Shown here one piece after another: positions 7,203-16,139 of a DNA stretch of 64,000 bases. Under the pieces are notes generated by a model. The model did not search any database. It was not told where the DNA came from and saw nothing but the letters and a program-made list of their open reading frames with translations. Source of the DNA: Vibrio sp. B1FLJ16 (GTDB lineage: Bacteria; Pseudomonadota; Gammaproteobacteria; Enterobacterales; Vibrionaceae). The position numbers and the translations under genes were made by a program. Position 1 is the stretch's first letter, and every line of letters begins with the position of its first letter. Location: assembly GCF_905175385.1 (NCBI RefSeq), contig NZ_HG992749.1, positions 2,108,001-2,172,000 of the forward strand. Reading direction: 5' to 3'.

Positions 7203-9980
7203 GTGCACCTAAGTCCTAACGATTCCAATCAATACCGGTACATTACTCTGAGTAATGATTTACGCGTGTTGATGATTCATTCCGATACAGCTCAACAGTC
7301 GGCTGCCGCTCTGGCCGTAAACGTCGGACACTTTGACGATCCTGAGGATCGACAAGGCCTAGCACATTATCTCGAACACATGCTTTTTTTGGGTACGGAA
7401 AAATACCCTAAAGTAGGCGAATTTCAAAGCTATATTAGCCAACACGGTGGTAAGAATAACGCTTGGACAGGAACGGAGCACACTTGTTTCTTTTTTGATG
7501 TTACACCTAACGCCTTTGAAAATGCCTTAGAACGATTCAGCCAGTTTTTTTCTGCACCTCTGTTTAACGAAGAGGCGCTAGACAAAGAGCGTCAGGCGGT
7601 TGATTCAGAATATAAGCTAAAGCTCAATGATGATTCACGTCGCTTATATCAGGTAAACAAAGAGGTCATCAATCCCGAACACCCGTTTTCTAAGTTCTCT
7701 GTGGGTAACCTTGAAACGCTGGGCGACAGAGATGGTAAATCAATTCGTGATGAAATCGTCGCGTTTCATCATTCCAAGTATTCTGCTGACTTGATGACGC
7801 TGACTCTGTTCGGCCCACAATCACTTGATGAACAGCAAGAGTGGGTAGAACGCATGTTTACAGACGTTCCGAACCATCAGCTAACAGGGAAATCGATTGA
7901 TGTGCCTATCGGTACGGATGACAGCACTGGCATATTAGTTCAGATTGAACCAATCAAAGAGTTCCGTAAATTAATTCTGACCTTCCCGATGCCAGGCATG
8001 GACGAGTACTACGCGTCTAAACCACTCTCTTACTTTGCTAACCTGTTAGGTTACGAAGGCGAAGGTAGCCTGATGATGCAGCTTAAAAATAAAGGCTGGA
8101 TCACATCCCTGTCAGCAGGTGGCGGAGCAAGCGGCAGTAATTATCGAGACTTCACGGTAAGCTGTACGCTCACACCAATCGGCTTAGACCACGTTGATGA
8201 CATCATTCAGGCAGTATTCCAATATCTGACTTTGATTAAACAAGAAGGCTTGGATGAATGGCGCTATCTCGAGAAACAAGCCGTGCTCGAATCCGCATTT
8301 CGTTTCCAGGAGCCTTCACGGCCACTCGATTTAGTCAGCCATCTTGTTGTCAACATGCAGCACTATCAACCGCACGACATCATTTATGGCGACTATAAAA
8401 TGGCGGGCTACGACGAGGAGTTGCAGCGCTCACTACTCAAGTACTTCAGCGTCGAAAACGTTCGTGTGACACTGATTGCCAAAGGGTTAGAGTACGACCG
8501 CACCGCCGAATGGTATTTCACGCCGTACTCCGTGACACCATTTACCAGTGAACAAAACCACGTATTCCAACAGATTGATCCAGGCTGGCAGTTTAAACTA
8601 CCTGAGAAGAACCCGTATATTTGCTATGACTTGGATCCAATGCCGCTGGAAAATGGCAGCTCACTGCCAGAATTAATTGAAGATCTGGAAGGTTTCCGTC
8701 TGTGGCATTTACAGGATGATGAGTTCCGGGTACCAAAAGGCGTACTATACGTCGCGATAGACAGTTCTCACGCGGTAGCGTCGCCAAAAAATATTGTAAA
8801 AACTCGCCTGTGTGTAGAGATGTTTCTCGACTCACTAGCACAGGAAACATATCAGGCAGAAATTGCAGGTATGGGCTACAACATGTATGCCCACCAAGGT
8901 GGTGTAACCTTAACGCTATCAGGATTCAGTCAGAAACTTCCGCAATTGCTAGAGATGATTTTACGCCGCTTCGCTGAACGCGACTTCAGCCCGGTTCGCT
9001 TTGATACTATCAAGCAGCAACTATTGCGTAATTGGCGAAACTCAGCGCAAGACCGTCCTATTTCACAACTTTTCAACTCATTAACCGGTTTGTTGCAGCC
9101 AAACAATCCTCCGTTTAGCACTTTAGTGGAAGCACTAGAACAGATTGAAGTAGATGAACTGTCTGTATTTGTGCAATCCATTCTCGCAGAATTGCATGTG
9201 GAAATGTTTGTCTACGGCGACTGGCAACGTCAGCAAGCGCACGATATGGCAACCACACTGAAAGATGCTTTGCGCGTCAAAGAGCAGCGTTACGAAGAAG
9301 CGCTGCGTCCACTGGTTATGCTGGGTCAAAACGGCAGCTTTCAGCGGGAGATCCTCTGCGATCAACAAGACTCAGCGGTCGTCATTTACCATCAATGTGA
9401 GGACATTGAGCCGCGCAGTATTGCACTATACACATTGGCAAACCATCTAATGTCGGCAACCTTCTTCCACGAGATTCGTACCAAGCAGCAATTAGGCTAC
9501 ATGGTGGGTACCGGTAATATGCCGCTTAACAGGCACCCGGGTATCGTCTTGTACGTCCAGTCGCCAAACGCAGCGCCAGCGGATTTGGTTACGTCTATCG
9601 ATGAGTTCTTAAATGCGTTCTATATGGTGCTTCTCGAACTCAATGATTATCAATGGCACTCGAGTAAACGTGGATTGTGGAATCAAATTTCAACACCGGA
9701 CACCACCCTTCGCGGGCGAGCACAGCGCTTGTGGGTTGCAATTGGCAATAAAGACACAGAGTTCAACCAACGCGAGAAAGTACTTGCGGAGCTCAAAAAA
9801 CTCACTCGTGCGGATATGATCCGTTTCGTGGTTAATGAACTGAAACCCAGAACGGCAAACCGTTTGGTCATGCATTCGCAAGGTCAGGCGCACATTGATG
9901 AACCGCGCATTCACTTGGGTCAGGAAATTGGTTCCATTGAAGAGTTTCAGTTAAGACCAAAAGATTGCGGATTAGGATAA
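7203..9980 (+). CDS. M16 (insulinase/protease III family) zinc metallopeptidase
   Basis: This 925-residue zinc protease has the inverted zincin motif HxxEH at residues 55-59 (HYLEH) and a downstream acidic segment, ERQAVDSEYKL, that supplies the third zinc ligand. Four M16 half-domains are expected from the length. It is close in size and layout to E. coli protease III (PtrA, 962 residues) but starts directly at the first beta strand. No signal peptide is visible, whereas PtrA is periplasmic, so this homologue is probably cytosolic and degrades peptides. The GTG start is preceded by GGAG at a spacing of 7. It stands alone between sixA and a small secreted-protein gene. Confidence 0.9.
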   Translation: MHLSPNDSNQYRYITLSNDLRVLMIHSDTAQQSAAALAVNVGHFDDPEDRQGLAHYLEHMLFLGTEKYPKVGEFQSYISQHGGKNNAWTGTEHTCFFFDVTPNAFENALERFSQFFSAPLFNEEALDKERQAVDSEYKLKLNDDSRRLYQVNKEVINPEHPFSKFSVGNLETLGDRDGKSIRDEIVAFHHSKYSADLMTLTLFGPQSLDEQQEWVERMFTDVPNHQLTGKSIDVPIGTDDSTGILVQIEPIKEFRKLILTFPMPGMDEYYASKPLSYFANLLGYEGEGSLMMQLKNKGWITSLSAGGGASGSNYRDFTVSCTLTPIGLDHVDDIIQAVFQYLTLIKQEGLDEWRYLEKQAVLESAFRFQEPSRPLDLVSHLVVNMQHYQPHDIIYGDYKMAGYDEELQRSLLKYFSVENVRVTLIAKGLEYDRTAEWYFTPYSVTPFTSEQNHVFQQIDPGWQFKLPEKNPYICYDLDPMPLENGSSLPELIEDLEGFRLWHLQDDEFRVPKGVLYVAIDSSHAVASPKNIVKTRLCVEMFLDSLAQETYQAEIAGMGYNMYAHQGGVTLTLSGFSQKLPQLLEMILRRFAERDFSPVRFDTIKQQLLRNWRNSAQDRPISQLFNSLTGLLQPNNPPFSTLVEALEQIEVDELSVFVQSILAELHVEMFVYGDWQRQQAHDMATTLKDALRVKEQRYEEALRPLVMLGQNGSFQREILCDQQDSAVVIYHQCEDIEPRSIALYTLANHLMSATFFHEIRTKQQLGYMVGTGNMPLNRHPGIVLYVQSPNAAPADLVTSIDEFLNAFYMVLLELNDYQWHSSKRGLWNQISTPDTTLRGRAQRLWVAIGNKDTEFNQREKVLAELKKLTRADMIRFVVNELKPRTANRLVMHSQGQAHIDEPRIHLGQEIGSIEEFQLRPKDCGLG

Positions 9981-10084
9981 AATTGACAGAAGTTTTAAAT
10001 AACGCCATTGCAGCTTATGTTCTACCTGGCTTATGCTCCGGTTATCTTATATCTAAATAACAATAGCTTGCACATAAGGCGCTT

Positions 10085-10339
10085 ATGAAAAAACTACTAT
10101 TACTTGCTGCAGTTGTACTTCCATTATCATCTGCTTATGCGGATATCACAGTAAAAGGTGATGGTTTTGAACTGAGTAAAGACTGCGTTCGTTTAAGTGG
10201 TGACAATGTTTCAATCAAGTCAGATGACTGTTCTTCTAAGAACTGGAACGATAAGGACAGTAAAGGCAACAGCAGCGTCCACGGTGACAACAACCCCGGC
10301 AAAGGCCACGGTAAAGATAAAAAAGACAAGAAGAAATAA
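10085..10339 (+). CDS. Small secreted hypothetical protein with Lys/Asp-rich tail
   Basis: This 84-residue protein has a clear Sec signal peptide (MKKLLLLAAVVLPLSSAYA, cleavage after residue 19). The mature part is about 65 residues, with two cysteines (34 and 49) that could form a disulfide, and a very hydrophilic C-terminus rich in Asn, Gly, Asp and Lys ending KKDKKK. I recognise no family. It should be periplasmic or secreted. It has its own terminator at 10356-10384 and an apparent promoter region of about 100 bp after the peptidase gene. The signal peptide and the terminator argue that it is a real gene. Confidence 0.7.
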   Translation: MKKLLLLAAVVLPLSSAYADITVKGDGFELSKDCVRLSGDNVSIKSDDCSSKNWNDKDSKGNSSVHGDNNPGKGHGKDKKDKKK

Positions 10340-10355
10340 GCTCTTCAGTTCAATT

Positions 10356-10384
10356 AAAAAGGCTTGCGTGATGCAAGCCTTTTT
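10356..10384. terminator. Bidirectional intrinsic terminator
   Basis: AAAAAGGCTTGC, GTGAT loop, GCAAGCCTTTTT. It serves the small secreted-protein gene on the plus strand and fadJ (ends 10407) on the minus strand. Confidence 0.9.
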
Positions 10385-10406
10385 ATTTCCACGAAAGTTT
10401 TATTAC

Positions 10407-12518
10407 TTAGTAGAAAGTACGCCCTTCTCCCGCGCGAGTCAGCAAACCATCACACGGAGCATAACGGTCACCGTATTTCGAAGCGAACTCGTTCATTTTC
10501 TCGACCAGCTCTTTCAAGCCATACTGATCCATGTAACGGAATGGCCCTCCGAGGAACGGCGGGAAACCGATACCGAAAATCGCACCAATGTCACCATCAC
10601 GTGGCGAACGAATAATACCGTCATCTAAACAGCGTACCGCCTCGTTCAGCATTGGCAGTACACAACGCAATGCAATATCGTCATCGCTGAGCTTAGCTTC
10701 CGGGTTAAGCTTGAGCAACTTGTAAACCGATTTATCGACTTCTTTCTTCTTACCTTTGTAGGTATAGAAGCCTTTGCCACTCTTACGGCCTTTTCGACCG
10801 TCATTTAGCAAAGTATCGAATACGTCCGGGCCTTTAAATCGCTCACCCAACTCGTTAACCAGAATAGGCATGATCTTCGCGCCAATATCGACACCCACTT
10901 CATCAAGCAGTGTGATTGGTCCTACAGGGAAACCAAAGTCGAGTAATGCTCCATCTATCTTCTCGATCGGCTCATTTGCCAGCAATATATGTGCAGATTC
11001 ATTCATGTAAGGAGCAAGAATGCGGTTTACGTAGAAACCCGCTTTATCCTTCACCACAATTGGCGTTTTACCCTGTTTCTTGGCTAATGCGACAACCGTT
11101 GAGATTGTTTCATCTGATGTGGTTTCATGCGGGATAACTTCCACCAGCGGCATTTTCTCTACCGGGCTGAAGTAGTGCAGACCGACGATGTTTTCCGGAC
11201 GATCTGCTTTCTCCGCAATCTTATGAATTGGCAGCGACGACGTGTTAGTAGCAAAAATGGTTTCTGGCTTTGCGTTAGCTTCAATATCCGCAACCATCTG
11301 CTGTTTTAAGTCGAGATCTTCAAATACCGCTTCAATGACCACATCTATATGATTGAAAGTGGTAAAGTCGACACCGCCGGATAGTTGCATCATTTTCGCT
11401 TGAAGATCAGCGTTGGAGATAATGCGACGCTTACGTTGCTTATCAAACAACTTGTAGTTGTAGTTCAGTGCATTCAAAACACCGTCATTACTTACATCTT
11501 TAATACGAACCGGCACTTTGGCTTTCGCAACTGAAACATGGCTGATGCCAGCGCCCATCAAGCCGCCACCCAGTACACCGACTTTATTCACTTTGGCAGG
11601 CTTGGCATCAGTGCCGTGCTCTTTCTTCATCTCTGTTGTTGCGAAGAAGATAGAACGCAATGCTTTCGATTCCGAGCTCATCACCAGTTCACCGAAGCGC
11701 TTCGCTTCCAGTTCCTGCCCTTTAGCTAGTCCCTTTTCTAAACCGTGCTGGATGACTTCCAGAATCGCTACAGTTGCCGGGTAATTACCACGTGTCTTTT
11801 CATTGGTTTTCTTTGCAGCCTGCTCAAAGACAAACTTGCGTCCTAAGCCGCTGCCTGACATCAGCTTCTCTTTCGTAGACTGTTTTTTCTTGCCCTTAGG
11901 TTTACCTTTATCGATAAACTGCTGAGCCACATCAAGCAAAATGGTTTCAGGGACACAAGCATCCACGACACCAAGTTTCTTGGCTTTTTTGGCGCGGAGC
12001 TGCTTACCTGTCAGGATTAGATCAAGTGAAGGTAACAGCCCAATTAAGCGAGGAAGACGCTGAGTACCACCAGAACCTGGCAACAGACCTAACTGCACCT
12101 CAGGTAGTCCTAAGCGGGTGATATCAGATTCTGTACAAACACGGTAATCACACGCCAGAGCAAGCTCTAAGCCGCCACCCAAACAAGGGCCGTGAATGGC
12201 TGCGACAATCGGATAAGGTAAATCTGATAACTGCTGGAAAAGCTCCTGGCCTTGTTTCGCCAGTGCTTCTGCTTCACCAGCTGTGGTACATGCGTCAAGC
12301 ATGCGCACATCGGCACCTGCAACAAAGTTATCTGGCTTGAGAGAATGAATGACCATCCCTTTCACGCCACTCGTATCTTTCAGCTGAGTGAAGATCTCTT
12401 TCATATCTTCAACAAAAGCTGCCTGAAGCGTGTTCATTTTTTCATTAGGTACATCAATTGCTAACCAGGCAATGTTCTGCTCATCAACCTTCAGACTAAA
12501 TGCTTTTTGCTCGCTCAT
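10407..12518 (-). CDS. fadJ: Fatty acid oxidation complex subunit alpha FadJ
   Basis: FadJ is the multifunctional alpha subunit (enoyl-CoA hydratase, 3-hydroxyacyl-CoA dehydrogenase and epimerase) of the FadIJ beta-oxidation complex. In 703 residues the order is a crotonase domain (about 1-190), a linker, and an NAD-binding 3-hydroxyacyl-CoA dehydrogenase domain, followed by its C-terminal repeats. The crotonase domain has oxyanion segment [15 protein letters not shown] and glutamates at 118 and 140. The dehydrogenase domain begins with GGGLMGAG near 317-324 and has the HYFSP active-site segment. Its ATG shares an A with the fadI stop (TAATG), so translation is probably coupled. Pairing with fadI, and its position beside sixA, favour FadJ over FadB. 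Confidence 0.95.
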   Translation of the reverse strand: MSEQKAFSLKVDEQNIAWLAIDVPNEKMNTLQAAFVEDMKEIFTQLKDTSGVKGMVIHSLKPDNFVAGADVRMLDACTTAGEAEALAKQGQELFQQLSDLPYPIVAAIHGPCLGGGLELALACDYRVCTESDITRLGLPEVQLGLLPGSGGTQRLPRLIGLLPSLDLILTGKQLRAKKAKKLGVVDACVPETILLDVAQQFIDKGKPKGKKKQSTKEKLMSGSGLGRKFVFEQAAKKTNEKTRGNYPATVAILEVIQHGLEKGLAKGQELEAKRFGELVMSSESKALRSIFFATTEMKKEHGTDAKPAKVNKVGVLGGGLMGAGISHVSVAKAKVPVRIKDVSNDGVLNALNYNYKLFDKQRKRRIISNADLQAKMMQLSGGVDFTTFNHIDVVIEAVFEDLDLKQQMVADIEANAKPETIFATNTSSLPIHKIAEKADRPENIVGLHYFSPVEKMPLVEVIPHETTSDETISTVVALAKKQGKTPIVVKDKAGFYVNRILAPYMNESAHILLANEPIEKIDGALLDFGFPVGPITLLDEVGVDIGAKIMPILVNELGERFKGPDVFDTLLNDGRKGRKSGKGFYTYKGKKKEVDKSVYKLLKLNPEAKLSDDDIALRCVLPMLNEAVRCLDDGIIRSPRDGDIGAIFGIGFPPFLGGPFRYMDQYGLKELVEKMNEFASKYGDRYAPCDGLLTRAGEGRTFY

Positions 12519-13825
12519 TACTCAACCTCCAGAATCATTGCCGCGCCAAGACCACCCGCCGCACAAGCTGTGTTCAATGCAATACCACCACCCCGACGTT
12601 TCAGTTCACGCAGCGTCTGAGTCATCATACGTGCACCTGTTGCTGCAAACGGATGGCCATAAGCAATCGAACCGCCCAGTACGTTGAACTTATCCATATC
12701 GATTTCACCTATGGCTTTTGAACGGCCGAGATTTTCTTGAGCAAACTTGTCAGAGGCAAACATTTTCACATTAGCCAAAGCCTGTGCTGCAAACGCTTCG
12801 TGCATATCAATAAGTGTAAGATCCGACAATTCAAGGCCGGTATTTTCCAGTACCTTAGCAGTCGCGTAAGAAGGCCCCATCAACATATCGTTTTGCACGC
12901 CGATTGCAGAGAAAGCGTAACCGCGGATATAACCCAGAATCTCCATACCGAGCTCTTTCGCTTTGCCTTCACGCATTAGCATTACCGCAGCGCCACCATC
13001 AGTCAGTGGCGTACTGTTTGCTGCCGTTACACTGCCGTACTGGCGGTCAAATGCCGGACGAAGCTTAGCGTATCCCTCTAATGTTGAGTCATGACGTACG
13101 TTATTGTCTTCTGAGATCCACTTTTTATAAGGTTCCGGGAAAGCAGTCATGACTTCACCCTGGATCTTACCCTCTTTCCAAGCTTGGGACGCCAGTGTGT
13201 GAGAGCGATGTGCAAGGGCATCTTGCTCAGCACGAGAAATGCCGTGGCTTTTCGCCATCTGCTCAGCCGTCTGTCCCATTGACAGACCGGTCGAATACTC
13301 AGCAACCGCCGGAGGTACTGGCACTAAATCTTTAAGGCTGATGTTTTTAAGTACGTTGAGCTTTTGACCTAGCGTTTTCGTTTTGCTTAGCGCCAGAAGG
13401 TTAGCGGCTAGTTTTTTAGAAACCCCAACAGGGAGCACTGAAGATGAATCTGCCCCCCCTGCGATACCAACATCAATCGCACCAGACATAATGCTTTCTG
13501 TAACATTAACTGCAGCCTGAAAACTGGTGGCACACGCACGAGTAACACTGTAGGCATCTGTATGGACACTCATCCCTGTCCCCAATACGATTTCACGCGC
13601 AATATTTGGCGCTTCTGGCATTTGTATAACTTGTCCAAATACCACTTGTTCGACTAACTTCGGATCAAGATCAGTACGAGCAAGCATTTCGCTTACCACC
13701 ATTTTCCCTAAATCGACCGCTGGCACCTGATTAAATTCAGTGCATTGACGAGCGAAGGGAGTTCGAAGCCCCGCGACAATAGCAACGCGTTCACCATGAC
13801 GCGTTTTTACTTCCTGCTTGCCCAT
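12518..13825 (-). CDS. fadI: Acetyl-CoA C-acyltransferase FadI (3-ketoacyl-CoA thiolase)
   Basis: FadI is the thiolytic beta subunit of the FadIJ complex and releases acetyl-CoA from 3-ketoacyl-CoA. The 435-residue protein is a full-length thiolase. The acylated cysteine is C98 (VTRACATSF), the [10 protein letters not shown] segment carries the catalytic histidine, and [10 protein letters not shown] near the C-terminus carries the second cysteine. It is the first gene of a fadIJ operon. The ATG is preceded by AAGGAG. A FadR-like operator (13849-13857 core) overlaps the predicted transcription start, so the operon should be repressed until long-chain acyl-CoA is present. Confidence 0.95.
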   Translation of the reverse strand: MGKQEVKTRHGERVAIVAGLRTPFARQCTEFNQVPAVDLGKMVVSEMLARTDLDPKLVEQVVFGQVIQMPEAPNIAREIVLGTGMSVHTDAYSVTRACATSFQAAVNVTESIMSGAIDVGIAGGADSSSVLPVGVSKKLAANLLALSKTKTLGQKLNVLKNISLKDLVPVPPAVAEYSTGLSMGQTAEQMAKSHGISRAEQDALAHRSHTLASQAWKEGKIQGEVMTAFPEPYKKWISEDNNVRHDSTLEGYAKLRPAFDRQYGSVTAANSTPLTDGGAAVMLMREGKAKELGMEILGYIRGYAFSAIGVQNDMLMGPSYATAKVLENTGLELSDLTLIDMHEAFAAQALANVKMFASDKFAQENLGRSKAIGEIDMDKFNVLGGSIAYGHPFAATGARMMTQTLRELKRRGGGIALNTACAAGGLGAAMILEVE

Positions 13826-13844
13826 TGTTTCTCCTTAAATTAAC

Positions 13845-13861
13845 AAGAGGTCTGACCTGAC
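13845..13861 (-). promoter_or_regulatory. FadR-like operator upstream of fadI
   Basis: The core GGTCTGACC (13849-13857) fits the FadR half-site pattern GGTCNGACC with fitting flanks on the minus strand (TCA before the core, TCTT after). It lies 24 bp before the fadI start and just downstream of the proposed -10 box, where a repressor would block initiation. Confidence 0.7.
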
Positions 13862-13863
13862 GC

Positions 13864-13891
13864 ATTGTAATCAATTTGTTAAATTTATCAA
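13864..13891 (-). promoter_or_regulatory. Predicted sigma-70 promoter of fadIJ
   Basis: On the minus strand, TTGATA (13891-13886) and TACAAT (13869-13864) are separated by 16 bp. The expected start near 13857 falls in the FadR-like site. Confidence 0.5.
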
Positions 13892-13932
13892 AGGCGTGTT
13901 TAGATAAACGTGAAGCAAGTAGATCAATTACT

Positions 13933-13971
13933 CTAACTTACTTATATTTCTCACTATTATAAATAAGTTAG
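13933..13971. repeat. AT-rich inverted repeat
   Basis: CTAACTTA at 13933-13940 and TAAGTTAG at 13964-13971 are perfect inverted arms, extended by a few partly matching A/T bases inward. No T-run follows, so it is not a terminator. It could be an operator or chance in AT-rich DNA. Confidence 0.35.
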
Positions 13972-14129
13972 TGTAGCCTTAAGTTATCTGATAGTTAGAG
14001 CTTTCAGGCAGATGTAGAGAGGTTGGTTGCAAATTTTGTAATTAGAATAGAGTCGCTAACAGCAGCATCAGCTAACTATCGAAGGTGAAGCGAATAGAAT
14101 GAACTTGGTCAGAGAAACGGATTTTAGAT

Positions 14130-14157
14130 AAAAAAAAACCACACATAACTGTGTGGT
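14130..14157 (-). terminator. Orphan intrinsic terminator (minus strand)
   Basis: ACCACACA, TAAC loop, TGTGTGGT (14138-14157), followed on the minus strand by eight T. The plus-strand side has no T-run, so it works in one direction only. Confidence 0.75.
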
Positions 14158-14326
14158 CGGAATATCTATAAAACAATTAACTTACGCCAATTGAACATTA
14201 ATCAGTTTCCTGATTAGGAGAAAGTAAAGTCAGCCTTCAAAAGGAAGTGTCATCTTGCTCAACATGTTAGCCACAAGGACCAACGAGATGACAGGAGTTA
14301 CTATAACCCCTCAAATGATCGAGATA

Positions 14327-14340
14327 TTGAAATAGATCAA
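14327..14340. promoter_or_regulatory. FNR-like palindrome
   Basis: TTGAAATAGATCAA differs by one base from the FNR pattern TTGAT-N4-ATCAA. It lies about 200 bp upstream of the ECF sigma start and beside the possible sRNA start. Such sites occur by chance in AT-rich DNA. Confidence 0.25.
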
Positions 14341-14546
14341 TTTTATATCGATTTCGACCCTCCTGAGAGGATCTATTTTATTCAGATTTCCGAATAAAAA
14401 TTATGCCTGTAGGTTTTATTCCCATAACTCGTAAGAAGTTTCTTTTGCTTTAACTAAATGTCAGATGAACAGAGCGCAGGGCTAAACCCACTCTGTATCG
14501 CTGAATGACCATGCAGTATTTTGGTAAAATGGAGGCTCTTGCAGCC

Positions 14547-15104
14547 ATGATTAAAATGTTTGGAAAGAAAAATTCCAACAGTCCGGTCAACTCTGATATG
14601 GACAAACAAAGAAAATACGAATCGCTCGTTCGGGGCTATCATCGTGATTTATATCGCTATGCTTACTGGCTGACTAAAGACAAAGCCATAGCAGAAGATT
14701 TGGTTCAGGAGACCTTTCTCCGCGCCTGGAAATCACTTGATAGCTTACAGGATGAAAAAGCAGCCAAATCTTGGCTTATCACAATATTAAGACGAGAAAA
14801 CGCTCGCCGATTCGAACGCAAACAATTTGAATTAGTTGATATCGATGATTATGGCAACGATGCGAAGGTCAGCGACGATTCCCATCATCAGCAACAGTGG
14901 CTCCAGACACAAATCATGAAACTTGATGTGGAATATCGCGAACCGTTATTTCTGCAAGTTGTAGCTGGTTTCAGCGGAGAGGAAATCGGTGACATACTTG
15001 AACTAAACAAAAACACGGTTATGACACGCCTCTTCAGGGCTCGTAATCAATTAAAAGAGATGTTGGATTCTCAAGATACTCAAAGAGGACACAAAAATGG
15101 ATGA
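14547..15104 (+). CDS. ECF-type sigma-70 family RNA polymerase sigma factor
   Basis: This cytosolic sigma factor of about 185 residues has only regions 2 and 4. Region 2 includes the core-binding and -10 segment (YRYAYWLTKD, EDLVQETFLRAWKSL). Region 4 is the helix-turn-helix around VVAGFSGEEIGDILELNKNTVMTRLFRAR. Several upstream ATG codons are in frame (14505, 14511, 14529). GGAGG at 14531-14535 lies 11 bases before ATG 14547, which is chosen here. The next gene overlaps its end by 8 bp and encodes a membrane-anchored DUF3379 protein, the expected anti-sigma factor. Two FadL porins follow, so an envelope or lipid signal is a reasonable guess for the regulon, but no target promoter was identified. 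Confidence 0.88.
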   Translation: MIKMFGKKNSNSPVNSDMDKQRKYESLVRGYHRDLYRYAYWLTKDKAIAEDLVQETFLRAWKSLDSLQDEKAAKSWLITILRRENARRFERKQFELVDIDDYGNDAKVSDDSHHQQQWLQTQIMKLDVEYREPLFLQVVAGFSGEEIGDILELNKNTVMTRLFRARNQLKEMLDSQDTQRGHKNG

Positions 15105-15840
15105 TTTAGAATTTCGTCGTCGTATTTTGTCGGATCCAAAGCATAAGGATGAAGAAATACTGCAAGCTCTGGCAGACAGTAGATCTACCAATAAGAGTGC
15201 CAACCAGAAGTTTATTGAAGACGTTCTAGAGCTTGATGAAAAAATCAAACAAGCGATGAATGTCGATGTTCCTGAAGATCTTCCCGACAAAATCCTGTTC
15301 AACCAGACCTCAAGCGCGCTTGAAGATAAAGTTGTAAAACAGACCTTTGCCAGAAAAGCAATGGCACTCGCCGCATCAGTGGCATTCACTGCGGGTCTGC
15401 TCGTCGGTCAAATTAACTGGGGCAATATCTTTGTCACGCCAGCACAAGCAACATTAGCAGACACGGCAATTAAACATGTACAGCATGAAGAACCATTTGT
15501 CCGCCACTTGGACGAAGACGTTCCAAGCGGATTCATTAACGCAAAACTGTCTCCGCTGCAGTTTCAGTTTAAGAAAAACTTTCCGTACCACGTTTATTAC
15601 TTAAATCACTGCGGATTCGGAGAGTCTAATGCCGTACATATGGTTTTTCAGGGTTCGAAAGGTAAAGTAACGATGTTTATCACTGGCATACCAAGTGAAA
15701 AAACCATCGACTTCAACAAAGACGGGTTGAGTGGAATTGTCCAGCCAATTAATGCAGCGAGCATGATATTGGTTGGTCAACAAGGTGAAGACATGCAAGC
15801 GCTAGCAAGCGAACTCACACCGCTCATCCAACCAATGTAA
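15097..15840 (+). CDS. DUF3379 membrane protein, probable anti-sigma factor
   Basis: This 247-residue protein has a charged cytosolic N-terminus (about 1-85), one transmembrane helix (about 88-106, starting MALAASVAFTAGLLVGQ) and a periplasmic C-terminal domain of about 140 residues with one cysteine in YYLNHCGFG. This is the anatomy of a single-pass anti-sigma factor. The start codon overlaps the ECF sigma gene by 8 bp, which implies translational coupling and a fixed ratio. It carries no recognisable ZAS zinc motif HxxxCxxC, so it is not of the RsrA/ChrR zinc class. DUF3379 is functionally uncharacterised to my knowledge; the anti-sigma role is inferred from topology and linkage. A terminator follows at 15871-15915. 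Confidence 0.8.
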   Translation: MDDLEFRRRILSDPKHKDEEILQALADSRSTNKSANQKFIEDVLELDEKIKQAMNVDVPEDLPDKILFNQTSSALEDKVVKQTFARKAMALAASVAFTAGLLVGQINWGNIFVTPAQATLADTAIKHVQHEEPFVRHLDEDVPSGFINAKLSPLQFQFKKNFPYHVYYLNHCGFGESNAVHMVFQGSKGKVTMFITGIPSEKTIDFNKDGLSGIVQPINAASMILVGQQGEDMQALASELTPLIQPM

Positions 15841-15870
15841 AATGTAATAAGTTGAAACAAAGTTTGCTTC

Positions 15871-15915
15871 ATGCCACCCAGCGCCGCTCAGTATAACAAC
15901 TGCGCGGCATTTTTT
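15871..15915 (+). terminator. Probable intrinsic terminator of the sigma/anti-sigma operon
   Basis: ATGCC (15871-15875) pairs with GGCAT (15906-15910), and inner GCGC blocks pair as well. TTTTT follows directly. Confidence 0.6.
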
Positions 15916-16037
15916 ATTAACTCAACGCAAACGGTTACTAGCTGCATCCGTTTAGAGCATAAACTCTAAATAATGCAGTTTAGATAATATTTCTCTGCAG
16001 TTAGCTACAATTTCGCAATTTTTCTTTAATTTTATCC

Positions 16038-16054
16038 AATGGTCGGATTTGTTT
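16038..16054 (+). promoter_or_regulatory. Possible FadR site upstream of the first fadL gene
   Basis: AATGGTCGGATTTGTTT resembles known FadR sites of the TGGTC-N-GAC-TTGTT type with one core mismatch (GAT for GAC). It lies 86 bp before the fadL start. The preceding 150 bp (to 15916) are AT-rich and otherwise without visible features. Confidence 0.45.
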
Positions 16055-16139
16055 GAACGATACTAATGACTACTATCTGCGCCACTGAGCAAAAGCTCAA
16101 ATTATCGTCCAAAGAGACGAATCTAATAAGGAAAAATAC

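Larger units (their letters stand above)
14130..14340 (-). ncRNA. Candidate small RNA ending at an orphan intrinsic terminator
   Basis: No protein gene reads into the terminator at 14130-14157 from the right on the minus strand; the only neighbours there are divergent. The 180 bp before it contain a perfect 8-bp stem pair (TGTCATCT 14248-14255 with AGATGACA 14286-14293) enclosing a further imperfect GTTAGCC/GGACCAAC hairpin. That structure followed by a stem and T8 tail is typical of Hfq-dependent sRNAs. The 5' end is a guess: a TATAGT box on the minus strand near 14300 has no convincing -35. Confidence 0.4.
13826..14546. other. Intergenic region between fadI and the ECF sigma gene (721 bp)
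   Basis: This is the longest gene-free stretch in the window. It holds the fadI promoter and FadR-like site; an AT-rich inverted repeat (13933-13971); an intrinsic terminator pointing to the minus strand with no gene feeding it (14130-14157); an 8-bp perfect stem pair (14248-14293); an FNR-like palindrome (14327-14340); and presumably the promoter of the ECF sigma operon. The frames on both strands are short. Confidence 0.6.

Noticed and set aside
9135..9914. Several antisense frames inside the M16 peptidase gene
   Set aside because: They are shadows of a long, well-conserved coding sequence.
14101..14130. GAACTT...TTAGATA as a sigma-E promoter on the plus strand
   Set aside because: The -10 part is poor, and it would point into the orphan terminator region with no gene nearby.
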